A stretch of 64,000 bases of DNA from Schlegelella_A sp965246805 (GCA_965246805.1 CBDFFO010000003.1:186001-250000), one strand, 5' to 3'; shown: positions 15,536 to 25,234, counted from the stretch's first letter. Numbers and translations: made by a program. Notes: a model not told the origin generated them from the sequence alone.

Positions 15536-17191
15536 ATGGCAGCAAAAGACGTTTCATTCGGCGGCGACGCCCGCGCGCGCATGGTCGAGGGTGTGAACAT
15601 CCTCGCCAACGCGGTCAAGGTCACGCTCGGCCCCAAGGGTCGCAACGTGGTGCTCGAGCGTTCGTTCGGCGGCCCGACGGTCACCAAGGACGGTGTCTCG
15701 GTCGCGAAGGAAATCGAGCTGAAGGACAAACTTCAGAACATGGGCGCTCAGATGGTCAAGGAAGTCGCTTCCAAGACCAGCGACATCGCCGGTGACGGTA
15801 CCACCACGGCGACCGTGCTTGCGCAAGCGATCGTTCGCGAAGGCATGAAGTACGTGGCCGCGGGCATGAACCCGATGGACCTGAAGCGCGGCATCGACAA
15901 GGCGGTCACCGCGCTGGTCGAGCAGCTGAAGGCGCAATCGAAGCCAACGACCACGAGCAAGGAAATCGCCCAGGTCGGCACGATCTCGGCGAACAGCGAC
16001 GAGGAAGTCGGCCGCATCATCGCCGACGCGATGGACAAGGTCGGCAAGGAAGGCGTGATCACCGTCGAAGACGGCAAGTCGCTCAACTCGGAACTCGAGG
16101 TCGTCGAAGGCATGCAGTTCGACCGCGGCTACCTGTCTCCGTACTTCATCAACAACCCGGAAAAGCAAACGGCTGTCCTCGACAACCCGTTCGTTTTGCT
16201 GTTCGACAAGAAGATCAGCAACATTCGCGAACTCCTGCCGACGCTGGAGCAGGTTGCGAAGTCGGGTCGTCCGCTGCTCGTGATCGCTGAAGAAGTCGAG
16301 GGCGAGGCTCTGGCCACGCTGGTCGTCAACACGATCCGCGGCATCCTGAAGGTCGTGGCCGTTAAGGCGCCGGGCTTCGGCGACCGACGAAAGGCGATGC
16401 TTGAAGACATCGCCATCCTGACCGGCGGCAAGGTCATCGCCGAAGAAGTCGGCCTGACGCTCGAGAAGGTTACGTTGGCCGATCTGGGTCAGGCCAAGCG
16501 CGTCGAAGTGGCGAAAGAGAACACCACGATCATCGACGGCAACGGCGCCGCCGGCGACATCGAAGCTCGCGTCAAGCAGGTGCGCGTACAGATCGAGGAA
16601 GCCACCAGCGACTACGACAAGGAAAAGCTCCAGGAACGCGTGGCAAAGCTCGCCGGCGGTGTGGCGCTGATCAAGGTCGGTGCCGCGACCGAGGTAGAGA
16701 TGAAGGAAAAGAAGGCGCGTGTCGAAGACGCGCTGCACGCCACGCGCGCGGCCGTCGAAGAAGGCATCGTGGCGGGTGGCGGTGTGGCGCTGCTGCGTGC
16801 CAAGCAGGCGGCAGGCACGATCAAGGGTGATAACCCGGATCAGGAAGCCGGCATCAAGCTGATCCTGCGCGCGATCGAAGAGCCGCTGCGCATCATCGTG
16901 CAGAACTCGGGCGACGAGCCGAGCGTGGTGGTCAATGCGGTCTTGGGCGGCAAGGGCAACTACGGCTACAACGCGGCCAACGGCCAGTACGGCGACATGA
17001 TCGAGATGGGCATCTTGGACCCGACCAAGGTGACGCGGACCGCACTGCAGAACGCGGCCTCGGTCGCGTCGCTGATGCTGACGACCGAAGCCATGATCTC
17101 AGAGGCCCCGAAGGACGAGTCCGCCGGCGGTGGCGGCGGCATGGGCGGTGGCATGGGTGGGATGGGCGGCATGGGCGGCATGGACATGTGA
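15536..17191 (+). CDS. groEL: Chaperonin GroEL
   Basis: A 551-residue chaperonin beginning MAAKDVSFGGDARARMVEGV, with the ATP-binding GDGTTTATVLAQAI and the usual equatorial, intermediate and apical domains. The C-terminus carries the glycine/methionine repeat (GGGMGGGMGGMGGMGGMDM) that lines the cavity floor. The start has an AGGAAA ribosome-binding site. It is the second gene of groESL and is followed by a strong terminator. Only one copy is visible in the window. Confidence 0.98.
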   Translation: MAAKDVSFGGDARARMVEGVNILANAVKVTLGPKGRNVVLERSFGGPTVTKDGVSVAKEIELKDKLQNMGAQMVKEVASKTSDIAGDGTTTATVLAQAIVREGMKYVAAGMNPMDLKRGIDKAVTALVEQLKAQSKPTTTSKEIAQVGTISANSDEEVGRIIADAMDKVGKEGVITVEDGKSLNSELEVVEGMQFDRGYLSPYFINNPEKQTAVLDNPFVLLFDKKISNIRELLPTLEQVAKSGRPLLVIAEEVEGEALATLVVNTIRGILKVVAVKAPGFGDRRKAMLEDIAILTGGKVIAEEVGLTLEKVTLADLGQAKRVEVAKENTTIIDGNGAAGDIEARVKQVRVQIEEATSDYDKEKLQERVAKLAGGVALIKVGAATEVEMKEKKARVEDALHATRAAVEEGIVAGGGVALLRAKQAAGTIKGDNPDQEAGIKLILRAIEEPLRIIVQNSGDEPSVVVNAVLGGKGNYGYNAANGQYGDMIEMGILDPTKVTRTALQNAASVASLMLTTEAMISEAPKDESAGGGGGMGGGMGGMGGMGGMDM

Positions 17192-17224
17192 GTCCGGCGA
17201 ACCTCCGGGTTCGCGTCGACAACG

Positions 17225-17250
17225 AAAGGGCTGCTTCGGCAGCCCTTTTT
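17225..17250 (+). terminator. Rho-independent terminator of groESL
   Basis: AAAGGGCTGC, a TTCG tetraloop and GCAGCCCTTT form a perfect 10-bp stem running into a T-tract, 33 bases after the groEL stop. Confidence 0.92.
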
Positions 17251-17358
17251 CATGTGCGCGATTTGCTCCATGCGCCCGTTTGGATGGGCAATCGGCGCCG
17301 ATTCCGTGAATCGGTCGCGGCGTCTGCGGCGGGCGCCGCGGGATAATTGCCAAACCCT

Positions 17359-19560
17359 ATGTCTCGCTCACCCATGCAGGTCGCACCCCAACTGCTGCGA
17401 TTCATCGACGACGAATTAGAACGCTCCGGCGGATTGCTGGAGCGCGTGATCGCGGGAACGGTGCAGTTGCTCGGCCGCACATTCGATCCCAACACGAGCA
17501 CCGCCGAACGCGCACAGCAAACCGACGTCGCGAGCGCGTTGAAGCGAGAACGTGCTGAGTTCGAGCGTGCGTTCGCCGCATCGTTGCGTGAGCGGGTGAT
17601 GGCCGACGTGCTGGACGCGAGCGCAGCCGGCGCGAGCGAATCACCTGGCGGGCGCGGGCTGCAGTTGATGGATGAATCGTTGGTCGAAGTAGATATCGAG
17701 ATTTCACGTGCGATGCAGTTGATCGACAGCACCGCCGAATGGGAGCTGCGGGAACTGCAGACCTTCACGTCGGCCCTGATCGGCCAGAAGCACGTCTCGG
17801 CCGACACCAATCCCTTCCGCCCGGTCACGTACGCCAGCGCGTTGTGGGACGCGGCCAGCGCGATCCTGCCGCACCACGTGGCGCGCGCGATCTTGTTGCA
17901 GACCGCCTCGGGCGTGGCCGCGGGCCTCCTGAAGAACGCGTGGGCCGCGGCGACCTCGCGGCTTGAAGCGCAGGGGGTGCAGCCGAGCCTCTACCGCACG
18001 GTCGTGTTGCCGTCGGGCAGCGCCCCTTCGAAGCCGACATTGGCCCAGGCCGTCAGGCGTGATGCACCGAGCGCGTTGTTGTCAAGCATGCCCTGCATGG
18101 TCGACCCGCGCACCGGTCAACCGGTCATGAGCTTCAACCCTGCGTTGGTGGCGTCGCACTCGCACGGCATCGACCTCGTCATCGGGGTGTACACGCCCGA
18201 GTTCGAGCAGGCCTTGCACGACCTGGACGGGCTGTTGATGCACATGCCGACCACGGACCCAGAGACCGACGACGCGACGGCCGAGGCCGCACGCCACGCG
18301 CTCACGAGCAGGCTCGAGCAGGAACGCATGAAGCTGGTCGCCAACGCCGATGGACCGTCGCGCCAGCTCGTCGAACTGATGTGCCGCCTATTCGATGCGA
18401 TGCGTGCCGACTCGCAGCTCGCCGCCGCGTTTCGACCGACGGTCTCGCGTCTGCAGGTGCCCGTGCTGCGGCTGGCGCTGCACGATGCCTCTCTGATGGA
18501 GAGCTTCGAGCACCCGGCCTGGGTCCTCTTCGATCGCATCGGCAACATTGGCAGCTGCTATCCGCGCGCGCACGACGAGCGATTCGTGGCGCTCGCCTCC
18601 GCTTGCGAAGAGTTCGCGAACGAGGCGGCCGGGGCGTCGACGCCCGATATTGAGCTCTTCCGTCGCGGCCTCAACCGCGTCGACAGCCTGCTCGCCGCGC
18701 AAATGAAGACGCAGTTGCGAGAAGCGAGGGACACCATCGCAGCGCTCGAAATTTCCGAGCGGCGCGAGGGTGTCGAGCAGCACATGTCACGTCGCCTGAC
18801 CGATCAGCTGGTGTCGATCAGAACCCCGCCGGTGGTGCGCCGCTTCATCACCGGTGCGTGGGCCAAGGTGATCGCGACCAACGCGATCGAACACGGCGAG
18901 CACTCGGACGCGGTCGCGAAAGACCTGAAGACGATCGACGATCTGCTCTGGAGCGTCAACATCCCTGACCATCGGCAGAGCCGCCAGCGATTGATCGCGC
19001 TCTTGCCGAGCCTGCTGGCGCGTTTACGTGACGGAATGGAGCTCGTCAGGCTGCCCGATGCGGAACGAAAGGCCATCCTGGATGCGCTCGTCGTGATGCA
19101 TGCCGAAGGGCTGCGCTCGGGCGGCATCCGCCCGGTCGCCGGTGCGTTGACGCCCGACGAAATCGTGCAACGCATGCGCGAGGAAGTGGTTGCGGAGCCG
19201 GGACGCCACTTCAGCGATTCGGTAATTGACCTGTCGTCGATGGACACGGTGCCGGCCGAAGTGCTGCCGAGCCAGTCAGGCGTCGAGGAAGCCAACAGCA
19301 AGCGCGTCGACGAGCTGCGCGCCGGATACCGTCAACGCCTCTTCATCAATGGCCGCTGGAATCACGTGCAGTTGCTGTGGCGCAGCGATCGGGGCCTGTT
19401 CTTCCTGTTCGCTGGCGAATCGCCATCGCGCACGCATTCGATCACGCGACGCGCGCTCGAGCGGTTGAACTCGGCCGGTTTGCTGCAGCCGAACGAGGTG
19501 AAGCCGCTGGTGCAGCGCGCGGGCGACCGCGTGTTGCGGCATTTGCCGGCAGCGGCCTGA
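17359..19560 (+). CDS. DUF1631 family protein
   Basis: About 733 residues, matching the DUF1631 family of Gram-negative bacteria, some members of which are mislabelled thymidine phosphorylase. Recognisable parts are the N-terminal LLRFIDDELERSGGLLERVI, the central NPFRPVTYASALWDAASAIL and a C-terminal segment (RQRLFINGRWNHVQLLWRSD) that looks like a PilZ-type beta-barrel. No signal peptide or membrane segment, so cytoplasmic. Function is unknown. ATG at 17359 was chosen; an in-frame TTG four codons upstream is possible. A GATAAT box at 17342-17347 just upstream could be its -10. It is expressed separately from groESL. Confidence 0.82.
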   Translation: MSRSPMQVAPQLLRFIDDELERSGGLLERVIAGTVQLLGRTFDPNTSTAERAQQTDVASALKRERAEFERAFAASLRERVMADVLDASAAGASESPGGRGLQLMDESLVEVDIEISRAMQLIDSTAEWELRELQTFTSALIGQKHVSADTNPFRPVTYASALWDAASAILPHHVARAILLQTASGVAAGLLKNAWAAATSRLEAQGVQPSLYRTVVLPSGSAPSKPTLAQAVRRDAPSALLSSMPCMVDPRTGQPVMSFNPALVASHSHGIDLVIGVYTPEFEQALHDLDGLLMHMPTTDPETDDATAEAARHALTSRLEQERMKLVANADGPSRQLVELMCRLFDAMRADSQLAAAFRPTVSRLQVPVLRLALHDASLMESFEHPAWVLFDRIGNIGSCYPRAHDERFVALASACEEFANEAAGASTPDIELFRRGLNRVDSLLAAQMKTQLREARDTIAALEISERREGVEQHMSRRLTDQLVSIRTPPVVRRFITGAWAKVIATNAIEHGEHSDAVAKDLKTIDDLLWSVNIPDHRQSRQRLIALLPSLLARLRDGMELVRLPDAERKAILDALVVMHAEGLRSGGIRPVAGALTPDEIVQRMREEVVAEPGRHFSDSVIDLSSMDTVPAEVLPSQSGVEEANSKRVDELRAGYRQRLFINGRWNHVQLLWRSDRGLFFLFAGESPSRTHSITRRALERLNSAGLLQPNEVKPLVQRAGDRVLRHLPAAA

Positions 19561-19604
19561 ACGTCGGCCGTTGCGCGCGCGATCGCTGCGTGCAGCGCGC
19601 CGGT

Positions 19605-20369
19605 TCAGAGCGTCGACACGGCCGCCTCGACGGGCGCCGGGCCGGTCGCGCCCATCACCCATTCATGGATCGCGACCGCCGCGTCGTCGACGCCCGTCCT
19701 GCTGAGTGCCGAAAAGAGCGCTACACCGATATCTGATTCTTCGGTCGCCAGCTCGCCCAGCACCGCGCGCGCGCTCGACAACGCGGCGTTGCTCTCGGCA
19801 CGCGTCAACTTGTCGGCCTTCGTGAGCAACACCAGCAGCTTCACCGACCCCGACGCCACGCGCCTGGCGAGGAAGGTCACCAACTGGTGATCGAGATCGG
19901 TAAAGCCGAGTCGTGAATCGATCATCAACACCACGCCGGTAAGGCTGCGCCTCACGTCGAGATAGTCGGCCATCACCTGTTGCCAGCGCAACTTCGCGCC
20001 TCGGGCCACGGCTGCGTAGCCGTAGCCCGGCAAATCGGCGAAGAGCGCATTGGCCGTGAGCTTGGGACCCAGCTCGAACAGGTTGATGTGCTGGGTGCGC
20101 CCGGGCGTTCGCGACGCGAACGCGAGCCTCTTTTGTTGCGTAAGCCGGTTGATGGCGGTCGACTTGCCTGCGTTTGAGCGACCGACGAACGCAATCTCCG
20201 GCAATTCCGTCACCGGCAGTTGCGAGAGCTGGCTGGCGGTGGTGAGAAAGCGAGCGGTGTGGGCCCACGCTAGCGCGCGAGCGGCGGGATCTGGCGGCGC
20301 ATCGAGTGGCACCGGTAGCGACGTCAAGAGCGTCTTTTCACGAGGCATGACGTGATCCAAAGCCATCAT
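19605..20369 (-). CDS. engB: Ribosome biogenesis GTPase EngB/YsxC
   Basis: A TRAFAC GTPase of about 254 residues. G1 is FVGRSNAGKST (about 61-71), G2 lies in SRTPGRTQHIN, G3 is DLPGYGYA and G4 is LLTKADKL. EngB acts in late assembly of the 50S subunit. An ATG at 20348 is an alternative start: a TACAAT box (20373-20368) overlaps the upstream ATG, and GGATCACGTC before 20348 could bind ribosomes. It is divergent from cytochrome c4 over a 39-base gap and converges on the DUF1631 gene. Confidence 0.94.
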   Translation of the reverse strand: MMALDHVMPREKTLLTSLPVPLDAPPDPAARALAWAHTARFLTTASQLSQLPVTELPEIAFVGRSNAGKSTAINRLTQQKRLAFASRTPGRTQHINLFELGPKLTANALFADLPGYGYAAVARGAKLRWQQVMADYLDVRRSLTGVVLMIDSRLGFTDLDHQLVTFLARRVASGSVKLLVLLTKADKLTRAESNAALSSARAVLGELATEESDIGVALFSALSRTGVDDAAVAIHEWVMGATGPAPVEAAVSTL

Positions 20370-20408
20370 TGTAAAATCTCATGTTGCTGCTGACCTAACC
20401 ATTGCGAC

Positions 20409-21062
20409 ATGACGCCATCTGCTTTTTTGCTCACCTCTTTGTCGATGGCGTGTGGTGTTTTTCTCGCGGTTTCTCCGCTCCAGACGCAGGCCGCCGAGGC
20501 CGCACCAGCCACTGTCGCTGCCGCACCAGACCTGGCGCGAGGTGCCACGCTGTCGAACACGGTTTGCATGTCATGCCACACCAACGACGGCTCCCGCGGC
20601 ACGCCGGCCTTCCCGATTCTGCAGGGCCAGCACGCCAGTTATCTCGTCAAGCAGCTCAGCGAATTCAAGGCGGGCAAGCGTGAAAACGCGATCATGAAAG
20701 GCATTGCGTCGGCCTTGAGCGATGACGACATGCGCAGCGTTGCCGCGTTCTACGCGAGCAAGCAGGCCAAGCCCGGCTTCGCGAAGAGCAAAGAATTGGC
20801 GACGCTGGGCGAGAAGGTCTACCGCGGCGGCATCGCCGATCGCGGCATCGCGGCCTGCGCTGGTTGCCACAGTCCGAACGGTGCGGGCATTCCGATCCAG
20901 TACCCTCGCTTGGCCGGCCAGCATGCCGACTATGTCGAGTCGCAGCTGCTTTCGTTTCGAAGCGGCGCCCGCAAAAACAGCGCGCAGATGACCGGCGTGG
21001 CTGCGAAGATGAACGACCACGAGATCAAGGCGGTGTCGGACTACGTCGCCGGCTTGCGCTGA
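20409..21062 (+). CDS. Cytochrome c4, periplasmic di-haem
   Basis: A 217-residue protein with a signal peptide (cleavage probably after QTQA, near residue 28) and two haem c sites, CMSCH at 53-57 and CAGCH at 150-154. The two halves repeat each other (FPILQGQHASYLVKQLSEF and YPRLAGQHADYVESQLLSF). It carries electrons in the periplasm to terminal oxidases. In many betaproteobacteria such a gene is followed by resB-resC; here a terminator follows, so it is a single-gene unit. Confidence 0.93.
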   Translation: MTPSAFLLTSLSMACGVFLAVSPLQTQAAEAAPATVAAAPDLARGATLSNTVCMSCHTNDGSRGTPAFPILQGQHASYLVKQLSEFKAGKRENAIMKGIASALSDDDMRSVAAFYASKQAKPGFAKSKELATLGEKVYRGGIADRGIAACAGCHSPNGAGIPIQYPRLAGQHADYVESQLLSFRSGARKNSAQMTGVAAKMNDHEIKAVSDYVAGLR

Positions 21063-21103
21063 GGGCATCGACGCCGAACTCGCTGTTGGAAGCGAACATG
21101 AAT

Positions 21104-21129
21104 GGGACCGCCGCGCGGTCCCTTTCTTT
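21104..21129 (+). terminator. Terminator after cytochrome c4
   Basis: GGGACCGC, a three-base loop and GCGGTCCC followed by TTTCTTT, 41 bases after the stop. It separates cytochrome c4 from the convergent mla operon. Confidence 0.8.
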
Positions 21130-21153
21130 CGCGCGATGAACGCCGATGCAGCT

Positions 21154-21447
21154 CTAGGCGACCGCAGGCGCCACGACCTGGTGCTTGAACAAGAGCACGT
21201 CGACGCCGTACAACTTGGCAAGAGATTCGAGCTTGGCAGGCGCCGACTTCACCAGAAACGATTTGCCGGCGGCGCCTGCAAGCCGCTCGCACTCGAGCAA
21301 CACCGCAAGCGCCGCCGAATCGAAGTGCTGCAGGCCGCTCGCGTCGATGACCACCGCTGGCTCGGTCTCGCGTGGAAGCGCTTGAGCGAGCATGCGCAAC
21401 GCAGCGCGCGCCTCATGAGCCGTGATCGTGGCCGGCAACAGCAGCAT
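21154..21447 (-). CDS. mlaB: STAS-domain protein MlaB
   Basis: A 97-residue STAS-domain protein, the usual size of MlaB. The STAS core is visible as AVVIDASGLQHFDSAALAVL. MlaB binds MlaF in the inner-membrane MlaFEDB complex and is needed for its activity. It is the last gene of the mlaFEDACB operon, 8 bases after mlaC, and converges on the cytochrome c4 terminator. Confidence 0.87.
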   Translation of the reverse strand: MLLLPATITAHEARAALRMLAQALPRETEPAVVIDASGLQHFDSAALAVLLECERLAGAAGKSFLVKSAPAKLESLAKLYGVDVLLFKHQVVAPAVA

Positions 21448-21455
21448 GCGCGCGC

Positions 21456-22082
21456 TCAGCCCTTCGCGGCTGCACTCTTGTTGCGCTCGGCGAGCTTGCC
21501 GATCAGGCCGTCGATGCCATTGGCACCGATTTCCTGCGCAAAGCTGTTGCGGTAGTTTTCAACCAGCCACACGCCGAGCACGTTGACGTCGTAGATCTTC
21601 CAGCCGGCCGGCGATTTCTCCAGCCGATAGTCGAGCTGGATCGGATCACCCTTGCCGCGGATCTCGGTCTTCACGACGGTCTCGTTCTCATTGCTACCGC
21701 CGCGCGACGGCTTCAGTTCGACTGTCTGGTCACGCACCTGCGCCAATGCGCCCGAGTAGGTGCGCACGAGCAGTTTCTTGAATTCGTCCTCGAGGCGCTT
21801 CTGCTGATCAGGCGTCGCCTGGCGCCAGTAGCGACCGACCGCCGAAGCCGTCATGCGCTGAAAATTCACGTACGGCATGACCTTGGTGTCGACGAGCGCT
21901 ATCACCCGGTTCACGTCGCCGGCTTGAATGGTCTTGTCGGCGCGCACCGAGTCGAGCACGTCGGACGAGACTTCCTTGATGAGCGCCTCTGGCGTCTTGG
22001 TGGATTGGGCCTGCGATGCGGTAACTGCGCCGAGAGAGAGGGCCGCCGCGGCGATCCATGGGGTCCAGCGTGACATGTTCAT
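21456..22082 (-). CDS. mlaC: Periplasmic phospholipid-binding protein MlaC
   Basis: A 208-residue Ttg2D/MlaC-family protein with a signal peptide (WIAAAALSLGAVTASQAQS). Conserved features include MPYVNFQRMTASAVGRYWRQ, EFKKLLVRTYSGAL and the C-terminal WKIYDVNVLGVWLVENYRNS. MlaC ferries phospholipids across the periplasm between MlaA at the outer membrane and MlaFEDB at the inner membrane. The start could also be the ATG two codons further in. About 150 bases without an obvious terminator separate it from mlaA. Confidence 0.93.
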   Translation of the reverse strand: MNMSRWTPWIAAAALSLGAVTASQAQSTKTPEALIKEVSSDVLDSVRADKTIQAGDVNRVIALVDTKVMPYVNFQRMTASAVGRYWRQATPDQQKRLEDEFKKLLVRTYSGALAQVRDQTVELKPSRGGSNENETVVKTEIRGKGDPIQLDYRLEKSPAGWKIYDVNVLGVWLVENYRNSFAQEIGANGIDGLIGKLAERNKSAAAKG

Positions 22083-22230
22083 GATGTTGTTGTTCCTTCC
22101 AAAACGAGTGCGAGAGCGTGCCTGATGTTGCTACGGCCGTGCCGCGTGGGGACTTGACGCCACCGACACGCCTCTAACGCAGCGCAAGCCCGGACGGTTC
22201 ACCGCCGGCTCGGAGCGCATACGCGTCACT

Positions 22231-23106
22231 TCATTTCTTTACCGAGGGATCTCGGACTCCGGATGCGGCGGCGGTCGGCGGCGGCACTTTCCTCTGCGGC
22301 TGCGACGCGGTCGCGGAAACGGGCGGCGCCGCGGTGCCGGCCGCGGCACCGGCCGAGTCGGTGGCGGACGCGTCGGATGCGTCCGGCGCATCCGGAACGT
22401 CGCCGTCGAACACCAGACTGCGGCGTCGCTGCAAATAAGCGTCGCGGACGAAGGTGTACTTGTCGAGCGAGATGTCGTCGATGACCTGGCTGGCACCGAG
22501 CAGACTCGCGCGCGTGTTCACGATCTGCAGCGCGGTCAGCGGGATGTTGTAATCGCCGTGCGCCAGCAGCACCGGCGCGGTGAAGTAGCGATCCGGGATC
22601 AAGGCGACCGTGTCTCGCACTGTCGAAGGCCCGAGCACGGGCAACACCATGTAGGCGCCCGCCCCGACGCCGTAATGGCCGAGGGTCTGGCCGAAATCTT
22701 CGTATTGATGGTCGAGCCCCATCTCGGTAGCGACGTCGAGCACGCCAAGCAACCCGAACACCGTGTTGGTGCCGACCCGCGTCAGGTCCTGAAAACCGAG
22801 ATCGATCTTGCCCTGCAACATGTTGTTGATGGCCGACCACGCATCGGCGAAGTTGCCGAAGAAGTTGCCGACCCCTCGGCGGACCGGTTGCGGAATGATG
22901 TCGACGTAGGTCGTCGAGACGGGCTTCAGCACCACGCGATCGAGGTCTTCGTTGAACGCGAAAACCTTGCGGTTCCAGTTCTCCCAGGGATCGAGGCGCT
23001 GGCCGGGGCCGCCCCGCGCTTGCTGCACCGTGGCACAGCCGGCGAACAGGAATACGAGGGCGACCAGGGCCGCACGCAGGCCGATCCGAATGGCGAGACG
23101 GTTCAT
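22231..23106 (-). CDS. mlaA: Outer-membrane lipoprotein MlaA (VacJ)
   Basis: A 291-residue lipoprotein with lipobox FAGC. The VacJ/MlaA body includes DPWENWNRKVFAFNEDLDR, the NFFGNFADAWSAINNMLQG segment and GHYGVGAGAYMVLPVLGPST. MlaA forms a ring in the inner leaflet of the outer membrane and removes mislocalised phospholipids. After about residue 235 a low-complexity Ala/Ser/Pro/Asp tail of some 55 residues follows that is not part of the core fold. Its start overlaps the mlaD stop (ATGA). Confidence 0.94.
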   Translation of the reverse strand: MNRLAIRIGLRAALVALVFLFAGCATVQQARGGPGQRLDPWENWNRKVFAFNEDLDRVVLKPVSTTYVDIIPQPVRRGVGNFFGNFADAWSAINNMLQGKIDLGFQDLTRVGTNTVFGLLGVLDVATEMGLDHQYEDFGQTLGHYGVGAGAYMVLPVLGPSTVRDTVALIPDRYFTAPVLLAHGDYNIPLTALQIVNTRASLLGASQVIDDISLDKYTFVRDAYLQRRRSLVFDGDVPDAPDASDASATDSAGAAAGTAAPPVSATASQPQRKVPPPTAAASGVRDPSVKK

Positions 23107-23597
23107 TTCTTCCCTCCGTTGGTGGGCGGCGACGGCGTGCCCGCGTCGGATGCCTTGCTGAACAGGAACTGGCTGATGAGGCTTTCGAGCACGATCGCCG
23201 ATTGGGTCTGCTTGATCACGTCGCCGGCAGCGTAATTCTTGTCTCCGTTGCCCGCGTCGAGGCCGATGTATTGATCACCGAGCAGACCCGAAGTCAGAAT
23301 TCTTGCCGACGAATCGTTCGGAAACTCGACCTGGTGCTGCATCTCGATGCGCACCACGCCCTGGTACGTCTTGGGGTCGAGCTGAATCGACGCCACGCGG
23401 CCGACGGTCACGCCGGCGCTGCGAACCGGAGCACGCACCTTCAGGCCACCGATGTTGTCGAAGCGCGCGATCAGCGGGTAGGTGTCGCCCGAACTGAAGG
23501 TGCCGAGGTTGGCCGCCTTCAAAGCCAGGAACAACAAGCCGAGCAGGCCGAGCAACACGAAGATACCGACCATGGTTTCAATGCTTTTCTTGCCCAT
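23103..23597 (-). CDS. mlaD: MCE-domain protein MlaD
   Basis: A 164-residue protein with one N-terminal transmembrane helix (MVGIFVLLGLLGLLFLALKA) and one MCE domain (about 40-125) containing KVRAPVRSAGVTVGRVASI and the LLGDQYIGLDAG loop. MlaD forms a hexameric lipid tunnel on the MlaFEB transporter. The C-terminal hydrophobic stretch (QSAIVLESLISQFLF) matches the pore-lining helix. It lies 27 bases after mlaE. Confidence 0.94.
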   Translation of the reverse strand: MGKKSIETMVGIFVLLGLLGLLFLALKAANLGTFSSGDTYPLIARFDNIGGLKVRAPVRSAGVTVGRVASIQLDPKTYQGVVRIEMQHQVEFPNDSSARILTSGLLGDQYIGLDAGNGDKNYAAGDVIKQTQSAIVLESLISQFLFSKASDAGTPSPPTNGGKK

Positions 23598-23624
23598 CGG
23601 AGATTTCCTGTCCTTGTCAGATGG

Positions 23625-24407
23625 TCACGGTGTCGAGAACATCAGCGCCGTCAACACGAAGTCCATCGCCAGCACGCCGAGCGATGCGACCACCACGGTG
23701 CGCGTGGTGGCGTTCGCGACGCCTTCTGGCGTGGCCTCCGCCTCGTAGCCCTGGTAGAGGGCCACGAACGTGCAGATGAGACCGAAAACGGTACTCTTGA
23801 CGACACCGTTGCCGACGTCGCGCCAGACGTCGACCCCGGTCTGCATGATGGACCAGAAGTTGCCGTCGTCGATGCCGATCAACAACACCGCGACGACGTA
23901 AGCACCCAGAATGCCGATCGCCGAGAAGAGGATCGCCAGGATCGGCATCGAGATCAGGCCGGCGATAAAGCGCGGCGCGAGCACGCGGCTGCGCGGGTCG
24001 ATCGCCATCATGTCCATCGCGGCGAGCTGTTCACCGGCTTTCATCAGGCCGATCTCGGCGGTGAGCGACGTGCCGGCGCGGCCTGCGAAAAGCAACGCCG
24101 TGACGACCGGGCCGAGTTCGCGCACCAGCGACAGGTTGACGATGAGGCCGAGCGACTCCGCGGCGCCGTAGGTGGCCAGCGCGTAGTACATCTGCAAGGC
24201 GAGGACGAAGCCGACCGCGAGTCCGGACGACAGGATGATGACGAGCGACAAGTTGCCGATCGAATGCACCTGCGCGACGATGAGATACGGACGTCTCAAC
24301 GCGGCCGGAAGCGCGCGCAGCAGTTCGATGAAGAAAAAGAAATGGTGGCCGAGGATCCGGAAGATCTCGATCGTGCGGCCGCCGACGCGCGCCAAGACGT
24401 TGGTCAT
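23625..24407 (-). CDS. mlaE: Lipid-asymmetry ABC transporter permease MlaE
   Basis: A 260-residue MlaE/PerM-family permease with about five transmembrane helices. Family signatures include VRELGPVVTALLFAGRAGTS and TAEIGLMKAGEQLAAMDMMA. It forms the membrane dimer that receives or delivers phospholipid beneath MlaD. Its ATG overlaps the mlaF stop. Confidence 0.95.
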   Translation of the reverse strand: MTNVLARVGGRTIEIFRILGHHFFFFIELLRALPAALRRPYLIVAQVHSIGNLSLVIILSSGLAVGFVLALQMYYALATYGAAESLGLIVNLSLVRELGPVVTALLFAGRAGTSLTAEIGLMKAGEQLAAMDMMAIDPRSRVLAPRFIAGLISMPILAILFSAIGILGAYVVAVLLIGIDDGNFWSIMQTGVDVWRDVGNGVVKSTVFGLICTFVALYQGYEAEATPEGVANATTRTVVVASLGVLAMDFVLTALMFSTP

Positions 24408-25234
24408 GCGCGCACCCCGAAATCTTCAGCGAGCGGCCTGGCGGGATAGTGGAAGCGGACCGGGCCGTCGGGTTCGCCGCGGATGAACTGGCGCACCTCG
24501 GGGTCGCTCGACTCCTCAAGCTCGGGCGGCTTGCCGTGCGCGACGACCTTGCCCTGCGACGACATCAGGTAGCAGTAGTCGCAGATCTCGAAGCACTCGG
24601 GCACATCGTGAGAGACCAGGATGGAAGTTGCCCCGGTGGTGTCGTTCAACGTGCGTATGAGGTTCGCCGCCACGCCTTTCGAAATCGGGTCGAGACCCGC
24701 GAATGGCTCGTCGTACATGATCAGTTCGGGATCCAGCGAAATGGCCCGGGCGAGGGCCACTCGCCTCGCCATGCCGCCCGAGATTTCCGAAATGCGCAGC
24801 GACGCCGCCCCGCGCAAGCCGACCGCGTTGAGCTTCATCAACACGACGTCGCGGATCAGCACGTCGTCGAGATCGGTGTGTTCACGCAACGGGAACGCGA
24901 CGTTCTCATAGACCGAGAGGTCGGTGAAGAGCGCGCCGAACTGGAACAGCATGCCGAGCCGACGCCGCAACTCGAACAGCTGCTCGCGGTTGCGCGTGTC
25001 GACCTTGACGCCATCGAACCGAACCTCGCCCTTGCTGACCGGGAAGACGCCACCGATGAGACGCAGCATCGTCGTCTTGCCGCAGCCCGAGCCGCCGAGA
25101 ATGCCGGTAACCTTGCTGCGCCCGAAGTTCAACGACACGTCGTTGAGGATGGTTCGGCCGCTGTCGTAGCCGAAGGTGACGTGATCGATCTCGATCAGCG
25201 TGTCGGAAGGCGGTCGCGGAGTCTCGCTCGGCAT
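24404..25234 (-). CDS. mlaF: Lipid-asymmetry ABC transporter ATPase MlaF
   Basis: A 276-residue ABC ATPase, first gene of mlaFEDACB. Walker A GGSGCGKTT is at 47-55, the signature is SGGMARRVALARA, and Walker B with downstream glutamate is ELIMYDEPFAGLD. It powers MlaE. The C-terminal extension (FHYPARPLAEDFGVRA) is consistent with the MlaF tail that contacts MlaB. The 183-base upstream region must hold the operon promoter, but no strong consensus stands out. Confidence 0.95.
   Translation of the reverse strand: MPSETPRPPSDTLIEIDHVTFGYDSGRTILNDVSLNFGRSKVTGILGGSGCGKTTMLRLIGGVFPVSKGEVRFDGVKVDTRNREQLFELRRRLGMLFQFGALFTDLSVYENVAFPLREHTDLDDVLIRDVVLMKLNAVGLRGAASLRISEISGGMARRVALARAISLDPELIMYDEPFAGLDPISKGVAANLIRTLNDTTGATSILVSHDVPECFEICDYCYLMSSQGKVVAHGKPPELEESSDPEVRQFIRGEPDGPVRFHYPARPLAEDFGVRA

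Noticed and set aside
17359..19560. Annotation as thymidine phosphorylase
   Set aside because: A common mislabel of DUF1631 proteins; no phosphorylase motif is present.
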